Below, piece by piece: positions 24,685-34,400 of a stretch of DNA of 39,512 nucleotides. The notes beneath the pieces are model-generated. The model ran no database searches and had not been told where the DNA came from. It worked only from the letters and a program-made list of their open reading frames with translations. The translations under genes and the position numbers were made by a program. The stretch's first letter is position 1; each line of letters begins with the position of its first letter. Source of the stretch: [Flexibacter] sp. ATCC 35208. Its GTDB lineage: Bacteria > Bacteroidota > Bacteroidia > Chitinophagales > Chitinophagaceae. Location: the NCBI RefSeq assembly GCF_001975825.1, contig NZ_MTKN01000072.1:1-39512 (forward strand). The letters run 5' to 3'.

Positions 24685-25665
24685 ATGAGAAAGGCTATCA
24701 CGTTATTACTCGGGGCTATTGCTCTAACAAACCCGCTTTCTGCTCAAAAGAAAAAGCAAACCTCCGGCAACCCAATCATTCAGGGTTGGTACGCCGATCC
24801 GGAAGCCGCCGTATTCGGAAAAGAATACTGGATCTTCCCCACCTATTCTGACAAATACGAAAAGCAGGTTTTCTTCGACGCTTATTCCTCCACTGACCTC
24901 GTCACCTGGAAGAAACACCCGAAAGTCCTCGACTCGTCGAATGTAAAATGGGCTAACCGTGCCATGTGGGCGCCCGCTATCATCCGGAAAGACGGAAAAT
25001 ATTTCTTCTTTTTCGGTGCCAACGACATCCAGAACGACAAAGAGAAAGGTGGTATCGGCATAGCCGTCGCCGATAAACCAGGCGGTCCTTACAAAGACTA
25101 CCTTGGCAAACCGCTCATTGATAAGTTCTACAATGGCGCACAACCTATCGATCAGTTCGTATTTCACGACAAAGATGGTCAGTATTACATTATCTATGGC
25201 GGCTGGCAACACTGCAATATTGCCCGCTTAAAATCCGATTTCACAGGTATCGAACCTTTTGCCGATGGTCAGACCTTCAAAGAGATCACACCAAAAGGCT
25301 ACGTAGAAGGTCCATTCATGTTTATCCGCAATGGTAAGTACTATTTTATGTGGTCTGAAGGTGGCTGGACCGGCCCCGACTATAGTGTGGCATATGCTAT
25401 CGCCGATAGTCCAATGGGACCATGGCAGCGCATTGGCAAGATCTTACAACAGGACACAGCTATAGCAACCGGTGCCGGTCATCACTCTGTAATCAACGTA
25501 CCTGGTACAGATAGATGGTACATCGTATACCACCGGCGCCCCCTTACAGAAACTGCTGCCAATAACCGCGTAACCTGCATCGACGAAATGCATTTTGATT
25601 CAGATGGGAAAATTCTTCCTGTAAAAATGACGAAAGAAGGTGTAAGGTCCGATAAGTTAAAATAA
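24685..25665 (+). CDS. GH43 glycoside hydrolase (five-bladed beta-propeller)
   Basis: Inverting GH43 enzyme of 326 aa, secreted by signal peptide MRKAITLLLGAIALTNPLSAQ (ATG 24685 chosen; the frame opens at 24652). The three acidic residues are in place: base D38 in GWYADPEAA, pKa modulator D156 in QPIDQFVFHD and acid E208 in YVEGPFMF. AMWAPAIIRKDGKYFFFFGAN and AGHHSVINVPGTDRWYIVYHRRP are family blades. The group releases arabinose, xylose or galactose units. Which one cannot be told here, and the FPTYSD version may be one of the less studied subfamilies. It diverges from the second sigma gene, so it may be controlled with that PUL. Confidence 0.88.
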   Translation: MRKAITLLLGAIALTNPLSAQKKKQTSGNPIIQGWYADPEAAVFGKEYWIFPTYSDKYEKQVFFDAYSSTDLVTWKKHPKVLDSSNVKWANRAMWAPAIIRKDGKYFFFFGANDIQNDKEKGGIGIAVADKPGGPYKDYLGKPLIDKFYNGAQPIDQFVFHDKDGQYYIIYGGWQHCNIARLKSDFTGIEPFADGQTFKEITPKGYVEGPFMFIRNGKYYFMWSEGGWTGPDYSVAYAIADSPMGPWQRIGKILQQDTAIATGAGHHSVINVPGTDRWYIVYHRRPLTETAANNRVTCIDEMHFDSDGKILPVKMTKEGVRSDKLK

Positions 25666-25730
25666 AACAATCCGAAAGGAACTGCAATACTCAGTAAACA
25701 TTGCCCATGTTTTATTGTTATAAAATTAAG

Positions 25731-25742
25731 GTAAACGTTTAC
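25731..25742. promoter_or_regulatory. LacI-family-type operator palindrome GTAAACGTTTAC
   Basis: A perfect 12-bp palindrome with the central CG typical of LacI/GalR regulator sites. Two degenerate versions (TAAAACGGTTTA at 25867 and TTTAACCGCGTAAA at 25911) lie 130-180 bp further toward susC. No LacI gene is in the window, so the regulator is inferred. Confidence 0.5.
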
Positions 25743-25759
25743 AAAGAGTTACGCTTATA

Positions 25760-25788
25760 AAAAGGGGGTACTTTTTGTATCCCCTTTT
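25760..25788 (+). terminator. Stem-loop terminator after GH43
   Basis: AAAAGGGGGTAC (25760-25771) pairs over 12 bp (one G-T) with GTATCCCCTTTT (25777-25788) around TTTTT. It lies about 95 bp after the GH43 stop. Confidence 0.6.
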
Positions 25789-25816
25789 CGTTACCCGGCA
25801 TTCCATTTTTTGGAAT

Positions 25817-25864
25817 AAAACAGGGGTTTTCAAGCGTTCGAAATACCTTTATACCCCCTGTTTT
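25817..25864. terminator. Second stem-loop (AAAACAGGGG / CCCCTGTTTT)
   Basis: The 10-bp arms 25817-25826 and 25855-25864 are perfectly complementary with a 28-nt loop, and A and T runs lie at the ends. It may be a bidirectional terminator isolating GH43 from the next operon. Confidence 0.4.
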
Positions 25865-26548
25865 GCTAAAACGGTTTACATAAAACCAATACTTGTTAAA
25901 ATAGTATTTGTTTAACCGCGTAAATGGTAATAATTATGTACAACTTCTTGGTGATGTACGAAATGTTAAAATTTATGTACTTTAGACCTTGAAATCAGCG
26001 TCGTAAGTAAATGAAATCTACAACGTGAAAATGAAAAACTACCGTTTCAAAAAGCAATAACTATTTGAATAGTGAAAAAACGGTAATCATATAATAATGG
26101 TAAGTAAAAAATCAGTGTTGTCATTTTAAGACTTGTCATTTTAGAATGTAGAACAATACAATAACAGTGAAACTTAAAATTTCGGGAAAAACGTAACAAC
26201 AACCAAAAATTGTCCTCTTTAACTATTGACTGTATAAGACTATTGAACGAGGGCCAATTACATGAAGTATTCAATGGGGTGAACTTGTAGCTGAACCGAT
26301 CTGGCATCGTAACAATGAACAATCATTCTTAATCAAAAATTTCTTCTGTGGTTTTAAACTACCAGCTCTGCTGTGCACGTGCGTGTAGCAAAATGTACTG
26401 TTATGCACATTAACGGGTAGTTACAACTATACATACTGTCATCTTCAATTTCCATCCACATGTGGTTGATGTATTTCTCTTGCCTTGAAAGAAGGCGAGC
26501 CTACCACTTATTTTCTAAAACGAAAATTTTATACAGAAACAGAACCAA

Positions 26549-26644
26549 ATGAAATGTAGAATCAAAGCGGATTTATCCCGCCGTCAATTTGAGAAAGGAG
26601 TGCACATCACTCATTTATTACCTAACCAAAAACTAAATCGATAA
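26549..26644 (+). CDS. Short upstream ORF (31 codons) ending on the susC start (TAATG)
   Basis: ATG 26549 opens a 31-codon frame (starts MKCRIKADLSRRQFEKG) whose TAA (26642-26644) overlaps the susC ATG (26644-26646) in a TAATG arrangement. Such overlap permits termination-reinitiation. The peptide is basic and unlike known families. It is the third case here of a short frame or extension at a susC start. Confidence 0.45.
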   Translation: MKCRIKADLSRRQFEKGVHITHLLPNQKLNR

Positions 26645-29600
26645 TGAGACAACTTCGTTTGCTGGTCATCGCGATGCTGCTTTCAACGGTAGCATTTGCA
26701 CAAACAAGGCAGTTGAAAGGGACTGTAAAAGATTCCAAGTCCGGCGCGCCGCTTGGATCTGTTAGCGTTAAGGTTCAGGGTAAAAATGTTTTTGCTGTAA
26801 CTGGAGCTGATGGCGCCTTTGTACTGAAAAATGCTCCTGATGGGGAACTACTGCTCGAAATATCCCTCATCGGTTATACTTCTAAAGGTGTGAAAGTAAC
26901 TGCAGGTCAAACTTCAGTAGATTTCACGCTCGAAGAATCTTCATCACAACTCGGTGAAGTAACGGTAACAGCTTTGGGTATCTCCAAAGAATCAAAGAAA
27001 ATAGGTTATGCTGTAACTAAAGTAGATGGTAACGTTATGACCCAGGCAAGGGAAACAAACGTTGCTTATTCATTAGGTGGCCGCGTAGCAGGTCTGAGTG
27101 TAAGTGGTACAAGTGGTGGCCCTGGTTCTTCTGCCCGCGTATTGTTGCGCGGTATGGCCAGCTTTGGTGCCGCCAGCCCACTGTATGTAATCAATGGTGT
27201 ACCAATGGATAACTCCCAGAGAGGTAGCGCCGGTGAGTGGGGCGGTTCTGATAACGGTGATGGTATCCAGAACATCAACCCTGATGATATCGAAACAATG
27301 ACTGTACTGAAAGGCGCTTCTGCTGCTGCTCTGTACGGTTCCCGCGCTTCTAACGGCGTAATCCTGATCACTACCAAAACTGGTAAGAAAGGTAACATGC
27401 AGGTGGAATACAATGGTAACTTCACTGTGGATAAAGCGATCGACTTCACTGACTTCCAGTATACTTATGGTCAGGGTCAGTTAGGCGCAAGACCTACTAC
27501 TGCAAACGCTGCACTGAACAGCACCCGCCTCAGCTGGGGTGAAAAACTGGATGGTGCTTCTACTATCCAATATGATGGTAATTCTTACGCTTATTCTGCT
27601 GTTAAAAATAACCTGACTAACTTCTACAGAACGGGTCCTACCTGGACAAACACTGTATCTGTTTCTGGTGGTGGCGACAGAGGTACTTTCCGCCTGTCTG
27701 CATCTGCCCTGGATAATAAATCAATCGTCGAAAACAGCGGTCTGAAACGTAAAACTTTCAACCTGAATATCGATCAGAAAGTGACAGATAAACTGAAAAT
27801 ATCTGCCATGGTAGATTACATTGATGACTATCAGAGAAACAAACCTTACCTGAGTGATGGTCCGCTGAACCCTAACAACGGTCTGTTCCTCGCTACTAAC
27901 ATCGACGAGAAAATCCTCGCTCCTGGTTACGACGTTAACAACAACGGTAAAGAAGTAACCTTCACCGATGATATCTATGTAACCAACCCATATTTCGTAA
28001 CCAGCCAGATGCAAAACAATATTGGTAGAAAACGTATGATTTCTTCCGTTACTGCGCGCTATGATCTGACTGAATACCTGTATGGCCAGGCTCGTGTGGG
28101 TTATGACCTGATCAACGACAGACGTTTCAATATCACTCCCTGGGGTACTGCTTATTCCTTCACTTCTCAGGATGGTACTATCGTGAGTGGTAATATGACA
28201 CTGAGCAATGAACAGATCAGCGAAATGAACGCAGATGGTCTCCTCGGTTTCAAGAAAGATATCGCTAAAGATTTCAACGTCGACATCGCTGTAGGTGCGA
28301 ACGTAAGAAAGAGAAACGATGAGCTGATACAGATTACCGGTAGCAACTTCATCCTGCCTTATGTATATAGCTACAACAACGTTAAAACTTATAACAGGCA
28401 GAATACAGTGTACCGCAAGCAGGCAAACTCCGCTTACTACACTGCTGACTTCTCTTATAAAGGTTTCCTGACTGTCGGTACTACCGGTCGTTATGATACT
28501 TACTCTACACTGCCAGCAAGTAACAGAGGTATCTTTGTTCCATCTGTAAACGCCAGCTTCATCTTCTCTGAACTGTGGGATATTCCATCTCTGACTTATG
28601 GTAAGTTCCGTGCTTCTTATGCAAAAGCCAGCGGTGAGCCGGATGATTATTATATCACCCAGTCTTATTACACGATTGATGGTGCACTCAACAGCAAGAG
28701 CGTAGGTAGCTTCCCATCTTCTCTTCCAAACCTGAATCTGAAACCATTCACATTGAATGAAGCAGAGGTTGGTCTGGAACTGAAATTCCTGAATAATCGT
28801 TTAGGTGTTGACCTGGCTTACTTCCAGCGTAAAACACAAAATGAAATCATCAAAGGTACCATCTCTCCTGCAACTGGTTATACCAACGCTTACTTCGGTA
28901 CTGGTTCTACCCAGAACAAAGGTCTGGAAATGCAGATTTCAGGTACACCGGTATCTAATGGTACATTCACCTGGAACGTTAGTGTGAATGCAACCAACAT
29001 CAACAACAAGATTCTGGATATCTACGGTAGCAACAGCTCCAGCACTACCCTGACCTTAGGTACATATCGTCCGCTGAATGCGAACACCGCACTGGTAAAA
29101 GGTATGTCAGGTCCACAGGTAATGGCGTACGACTGGAAACGTAACGCTAAAGGTGAAGTCCTGCTGACTGACGACGGATTGCCACAGCGTGGTAACCTGT
29201 TACCAAAAGGTAGCGTACTGCCTAAATGGTTCGGTGGTATCAATAACGACTTCTCTTATAAATCCTTCACACTCTCCTTCCTGGTAGATGGTAAATTTGG
29301 AAACAAAATGCTGTCTGCTACTAACTACTACTCAATATACCGCGGTCTGAACAAAATGACCCTCGAAGGTAGAGATGGTGTGGTGGCAAAAGGTGTTAAA
29401 TCTGATGGTACTACAAACACTACTTCTGTAGCAGCGCAGACTTACTACCAGACACTGGCTAACCAGGTTTCTACCATCGATGTACTGGATGCAAGCTTCA
29501 TCAAACTGCGCCAGATCACTTTTGGCTATATATTCGATAGCAAAATACTGGGTAAATCACCATTCTCTTCAATCGGTGTGTCTCTGGTTGCGCGTAACCT

Positions 29601-29742
29601 CCTGACATTAATGAAACATACTGATAACGTGGATCCTGAAGCAGGTTTCTCTTCTCTGATTAACTACGCAGGTATTGAAGGTACAAGTTTACCAAGTACC
29701 CGTTCTTATGGTGTGAACGTAAACTTCAAATTTAAAAAATGA
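26644..29742 (+). CDS. SusC/RagA TonB-dependent transporter without STN domain
   Basis: Outer-membrane transporter of 1032 aa. The signal peptide MRQLRLLVIAMLLSTVAFAQ is followed directly by a carboxypeptidase-regulatory-like domain (QLKGTVKDSKSGAPLGSVSVKVQG, about 23-95). Then come the TonB box region (GEVTVTALGI), the plug (GRVAGLSVSGTSGGPGSSARV ... YVINGVPMDNSQ ... ETMTVLKGASAAALYGSRASNGVILITTKTG) and the barrel (last strand SYGVNVNFKFKK). With no STN domain and no sigma/FecR genes nearby, its control must differ from the two other SusC genes. Its stop overlaps the SusD start by 4 nt. Confidence 0.95.
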   Translation: MRQLRLLVIAMLLSTVAFAQTRQLKGTVKDSKSGAPLGSVSVKVQGKNVFAVTGADGAFVLKNAPDGELLLEISLIGYTSKGVKVTAGQTSVDFTLEESSSQLGEVTVTALGISKESKKIGYAVTKVDGNVMTQARETNVAYSLGGRVAGLSVSGTSGGPGSSARVLLRGMASFGAASPLYVINGVPMDNSQRGSAGEWGGSDNGDGIQNINPDDIETMTVLKGASAAALYGSRASNGVILITTKTGKKGNMQVEYNGNFTVDKAIDFTDFQYTYGQGQLGARPTTANAALNSTRLSWGEKLDGASTIQYDGNSYAYSAVKNNLTNFYRTGPTWTNTVSVSGGGDRGTFRLSASALDNKSIVENSGLKRKTFNLNIDQKVTDKLKISAMVDYIDDYQRNKPYLSDGPLNPNNGLFLATNIDEKILAPGYDVNNNGKEVTFTDDIYVTNPYFVTSQMQNNIGRKRMISSVTARYDLTEYLYGQARVGYDLINDRRFNITPWGTAYSFTSQDGTIVSGNMTLSNEQISEMNADGLLGFKKDIAKDFNVDIAVGANVRKRNDELIQITGSNFILPYVYSYNNVKTYNRQNTVYRKQANSAYYTADFSYKGFLTVGTTGRYDTYSTLPASNRGIFVPSVNASFIFSELWDIPSLTYGKFRASYAKASGEPDDYYITQSYYTIDGALNSKSVGSFPSSLPNLNLKPFTLNEAEVGLELKFLNNRLGVDLAYFQRKTQNEIIKGTISPATGYTNAYFGTGSTQNKGLEMQISGTPVSNGTFTWNVSVNATNINNKILDIYGSNSSSTTLTLGTYRPLNANTALVKGMSGPQVMAYDWKRNAKGEVLLTDDGLPQRGNLLPKGSVLPKWFGGINNDFSYKSFTLSFLVDGKFGNKMLSATNYYSIYRGLNKMTLEGRDGVVAKGVKSDGTTNTTSVAAQTYYQTLANQVSTIDVLDASFIKLRQITFGYIFDSKILGKSPFSSIGVSLVARNLLTLMKHTDNVDPEAGFSSLINYAGIEGTSLPSTRSYGVNVNFKFKK

Positions 29743-31349
29743 TGATTATGAAAAAAGGATTGCTCTGCTTAGGTCTGGCTTCAACACTGTTCGCTACGAG
29801 TTGTACCAGAAACTTTGACGATATAAATAGTAACCCTACCGCGGTATCCGGTTCTCAATATGATCCTAACTACCTGCTGTCAAGGGCACAATATTCTTAT
29901 GCAAACACTGGTTATAGCCAGTTGTTATTCCAGAGTATGTGGGTACAGTTGTTGTCTTCTACCTTCAACTACTACAGCAATGGTGATAAATATGTAGCTT
30001 CTTCCGGTCAGATCGGTTACCAGGACAGGATCTGGAACGAAGACTACCAGGCTGCCAGCTATGCATACGAAATGGATACATTGGCGCAGCAGAAAAGTCT
30101 GCCAAACCTTTCGAATATCGGTAAAATCATGAATGTGCTGATTATGCAACACATTACTGATTGCTATGGTGATGTACCTTACTCCGAAGCTCTAAAAGGT
30201 AAATCAGGTACTTTTACCCCTGCTTACGATTCACAGGAATCTATCTATACTTCCATGCTGACAGAATTGCAAACTGCCATCTCTGCACTGGATGTAAGCG
30301 GTACCAAACCTACTGCAGACCTGTTCTATAGTGGTGATATCGCTAAATGGAAGAAATTCGGCTACTCCCTGATGCTGCGTACAGCTATGCGCCTTTCGAA
30401 AGTAAATCCAACCCTGGCACAGACATGGGCTGAGAAAGCTGTTGCGGGTGGCGTGTTTACCAGTACAGCTGACGATGCTGTGGTAATTTGTGACAACTCT
30501 GGTGGTTTTAGCAATGCTACTACCAACGCGCTGATGGTACAGGATGACTACAGGGAAGTAAAATGGTCTAAAACCTTCATCGATTACATGAGGAAAATGA
30601 ACGACCCCCGCCTGGAATACATCGCTGAAATTGCACCAAACGGTCTGGCTGCAAATAACAATACCGCACTGGCTGGTTCTACTGATTCCAGCATTCAGTT
30701 AGGTATGCCAAACGGTTATGACCTGAATGGTGGTACTACCGATATCACTACTAGAAGTGATTATCCAGGTGCTACCGCTGCTGCAACTACCGATGACTCT
30801 CCGGCTCCTTTGGGTAAATATTCCCGTCCTACCAATTCGCTGTACAGAAACTACAGCGGTCCTGAGTTCGTTTTAACTTATGCTGAAACAGAACTGCTGC
30901 TGGCCGAAGCCGCTGCTCGTGGATGGAGTGTAGGTGGAACTGCTACTTCTCACTACGCTGCTGGTGTAACTGCTTCTATGCAATCGCTGGCTACCTTCTC
31001 TTCAGATGCTTCTATCTCTACTGCAACTGCAACGCTCTTCATAGCTGCCAATCCGCTGGATGTTACTTCAGCTACCGCTTCTATCAAGCAGATCAACGAG
31101 CAGTTATGGGTGACAGAAGGTACCCTTATGAACTTCATCGAGGCATGGAACAACTGGAGAAGATCTGGTTATCCTGTACTGACGCCTGTAGTCTATACCG
31201 GCAACTTCACAGGTGGCACTATTCCAAGAAGAATTCCTTATCAGTCTACTGAGAATTCTACAAACCCTTCAGGTTATGCTTCTGGTGTGAGCAGTCTCTC
31301 TAATGGAGATACTTATACCTCACGCATCTGGTGGGATGTAGCTCAATAA
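29739..31349 (+). CDS. SusD-like_2 lipoprotein (third SusCD pair)
   Basis: Surface lipoprotein of 536 aa with lipobox FATSC. ATG 29739 overlaps the susC stop (ATGA). ATG 29748 (533 aa) starts the signal peptide more tightly (MKKGLLCLGL). SusD-like_2 landmarks are TRNFDDINSNPTAVSGSQYDP, IMNVLIMQHITDCYGDVPYSEAL, DSQESIYTSMLTELQTAI, KWKKFGYSLMLRTAMRLSK, TYAETELLLAEAAARGW and, near the end, VTEGTLMNFIEAWNNWRRSGYP and RRIPYQSTENSTNP. It is paired with the STN-less SusC and followed by a terminator. Confidence 0.94.
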   Translation: MMIMKKGLLCLGLASTLFATSCTRNFDDINSNPTAVSGSQYDPNYLLSRAQYSYANTGYSQLLFQSMWVQLLSSTFNYYSNGDKYVASSGQIGYQDRIWNEDYQAASYAYEMDTLAQQKSLPNLSNIGKIMNVLIMQHITDCYGDVPYSEALKGKSGTFTPAYDSQESIYTSMLTELQTAISALDVSGTKPTADLFYSGDIAKWKKFGYSLMLRTAMRLSKVNPTLAQTWAEKAVAGGVFTSTADDAVVICDNSGGFSNATTNALMVQDDYREVKWSKTFIDYMRKMNDPRLEYIAEIAPNGLAANNNTALAGSTDSSIQLGMPNGYDLNGGTTDITTRSDYPGATAAATTDDSPAPLGKYSRPTNSLYRNYSGPEFVLTYAETELLLAEAAARGWSVGGTATSHYAAGVTASMQSLATFSSDASISTATATLFIAANPLDVTSATASIKQINEQLWVTEGTLMNFIEAWNNWRRSGYPVLTPVVYTGNFTGGTIPRRIPYQSTENSTNPSGYASGVSSLSNGDTYTSRIWWDVAQ

Positions 31350-31380
31350 TGACTTTTTGTTCATGACTAGCTAAATAAAG

Positions 31381-31416
31381 AAAAGTTAATGCGGTACATT
31401 GCCGCATTAACTTTTT
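31381..31416 (+). terminator. Rho-independent terminator after susD
   Basis: AAAAGTTAATGCGG (31381-31394) pairs over 14 bp with CCGCATTAACTTTT (31402-31415), followed by T-rich sequence. It separates susCD from the next gene, which then relies on read-through or its own promoter. Confidence 0.8.
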
Positions 31417-31453
31417 ATCTTTAAGAATGGGAACACTGAAAAACTATTTATCC

Positions 31454-34400
31454 ATGCGTTATTCCACCTTCTTGCTGGTCCTCGTGATAGCATCCTCCAT
31501 CCCTTTCGCTATCCAGGCACAACAGAAACTTTTCCAACAGCTACCTTCCAAAACAACCGGCATTAAGTTCTCAAATCCTTTGAACGAAACAGAAGGATTG
31601 AACGTACTGCAATACGAATACTTCTATAACGGTGCCGGTGTGGCCGTTGGAGATCTGAACAACGATGGATTACAGGACCTGTACTTCACTGCGAACATGC
31701 AGCCGGGTGCACTCTACCAGAACATGGGCAACATGCAGTTCAAAGAAATTACTAAAGATGCCGGCAAAGGCATCGGCGGGAAATCAGATAGCTGGAAAAC
31801 AGGCGTAACCATGGCTGACGTAAACGGTGACGGACTCCTCGATATCTACATATGTTACTCCGGTAAACGCGATGATGCTACCCGCCGCAATCAGCTATTT
31901 ATCAACCAGGGTAATATGAAATTTGTGGAAAAGGCAAAGGAATATGGTCTCGACGATCCGGGATATAGCACAAATGCTGTCTTCTTCGATTTCGACAACG
32001 ACGGCGACCTCGATATGTTCCTCCTCAACCACAGCACAAACAAGATTGACAACATGGAGTTTGCCAGATACAAAACCCTGACCGACTCTCTGGCGGGTAA
32101 CAAACTCTATCGTAATGATAACAACCACTTCACTGATATCACCCTCAATTCCGGCATTATTCAGAACCCGCTTACCTTTGGGCTGGGTGTAGCCGTAGCA
32201 GACATCAACAAAGATGGCTGGGAAGATATCTATGTGACCAACGACTACAACGAACCTGATTATCTATACATCAACAATCACAACGGTACTTTCAGTGAAC
32301 GTACTAAAGAAACTTTTAAACATCTGTCTCACTTCTCTATGGGTGTAGATATTGCTGACTACAACAACGATGGATTACCGGATGTGCTCACACTCGATAT
32401 GCTCCCTGAAGATAACAAGCGTCAGAAACTGCTGCAGATGGAAGAGAGCTACGAAATGCATGACCTCATGAAGTCACAGGACCTGTATGAGCAGTATATG
32501 CGCAATATGCTGCAACTGAACAATGGCGATGGCACCTTCAGTGAAATCGGTCAGCTGGCCGGTGTATCAAATACTGACTGGAGCTGGTGCCCACTCTTTG
32601 CTGACTTTGACAACGATGGCTATAAAGACCTCTTTGTTACAAATGGTTACCTGCGCGATTATACCAACAAAGACTTCCTGCGCTATTGGGGCGATTACAA
32701 AATAAAGAAGGCTATGGAGCGCGAACCCATCAAGTTTATGGATCTCGTTACCGCTATGCCTGTCACACCGTTAAAGAATTATATCTTCCGCAATAATCAT
32801 GACCTCACCTTTGCCAATAAGCAACTGGAATGGGGCGTAGATCAACCCGGCGTATCCAGTGGAGCAGTGTATGCAGACCTGGATAATGACGGCGACCTCG
32901 ATCTGGTCATCAACCGTATCAATGATCCGGCGGGTGTTTACCAGAACATGACGAGAGAACAGAGCAAAACGGCGTATCTCTCCTTTAAATTGAAAGGAGA
33001 AGGTAAGAATACACAGGCCATCGGTGCCAAAGTATATGTGTATACAAATGGCATGCAGCAATACCAGGAAGTAAATCCCGGCAAAGGCTATCTGGGTGCA
33101 GTATCTACCCAGTTGTTATTTGGCCTGGGTAATGCTGCCAAAGCCGATTCCGTATTGATCGTATGGCCCGGTAATAAAGAACAACGCATGACGGATGTAG
33201 CCGCCAATCAGTTACTGAAAATAGACTTCGCACCAAATGCACCTTTACCACCTGCTACCCTCACCAAACCCGTCTTTACAAAAGCAGATGGCCTCATTGA
33301 TTACAAACATGAAGAAACGCCGGCGAATGATTTCAAACGTCAGTTGCTCATGTTGTTTATGTATTCCAAAACAGGCCCTGTCATTGCAAAAGCAGATGTG
33401 AATAAAGATGGGAAAGAAGACCTGTATGTAAGTGGTAATAAGGAATTGCCCGGTCGTATCTATACACAATCAGGGAGTGGTAGCTTTGAAATGAATAAGA
33501 GCATGAAGCTGGAAGACCCCACCGAAAACTGTGTATCCGATGCCATCTTCTTTGATGCTAACGGAGATGGTTATCCTGATCTGTACCTGGCAATGGGCGG
33601 TTACTTTAATTGCGATCCAAATACACCCATGTTGCAGGATGAACTGTTTATCAATAATGGAAAGGGCATACTTGTAAAAGCCAGTGAGAACTTGCCTGAT
33701 GTGAGTGCCAACAGTAAATCCTGTGTACGCCCATGTGATTTTGATAATGATGGAGATATGGACCTCTTTGTAGGGGGGCGTGTTGTTCCCGGTCAGTACC
33801 CTGTATCACCAATATCTTACCTGTTAATAAATAATGGTAAGGGAAAATTCACAGTAGCAGATGTACCTTTTGCAAAAACAGGTATGATCACAGATGCACA
33901 GTGGATAGACCTGGATAAAGATGGTCGGAAGGATCTGGTAGTATGTGGAGAGATGATGCCACTGTCTGTATATATTAACAAAGCGGATGGCTTTAAAGAT
34001 AGGACAGCGGACTACTTTGATCAGCCACAAAATGGTTTTTGGTTTAGTCTGGCAGTGAAAGATGTAGATGGTGATGGCAATGATGATCTCATAGCTGGTA
34101 ACCTGGGTCTGAATACACAGATCAAAGCTTCTGCCAAAGAACCTGTTGAATTGTATTATGCTGACTTTGATAAAAATGGTAACATCGATCCATTCCTGAA
34201 CTTCTATATACAGGGTGTAAGTTATCCATACGTGAGCAGGGATGAGCTGAATGACCAGATTTATCCGATGCGAAAGAAGTTCACATCCTATAAAAATTAT
34301 TCAGATGCAACCATGAAAGATATTGTGTCGCCTGATGATCTGGCGAAGGCTGGCAAACTCACGGTGACTGAAACCCGCAGCTTATGTCTGCTGAATAAGA

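Larger units (their letters stand above)
25666..26548. other. Long AT-rich intergenic leader before the third susC
   Basis: About 880 bp without a believable gene. It holds a LacI-type palindrome (25731), two or three stem-loops near the GH43 end, operator-like motifs at 25867-25878 and 25911-25924, a twofold TTGTCATTTTA repeat near 26118-26144 and a small hairpin at 26479-26499 (CTTGCCTT with AAGGCGAG). The minus-strand frame at 26047-26322 is low-complexity AT sequence. I could not fix a promoter. Confidence 0.5.

Noticed and set aside
26047..26322. Minus-strand 91-codon frame in the long leader.
   Set aside because: AT-rich low-complexity translation with no ribosome-binding context, and it lies in probable 5' leader sequence.
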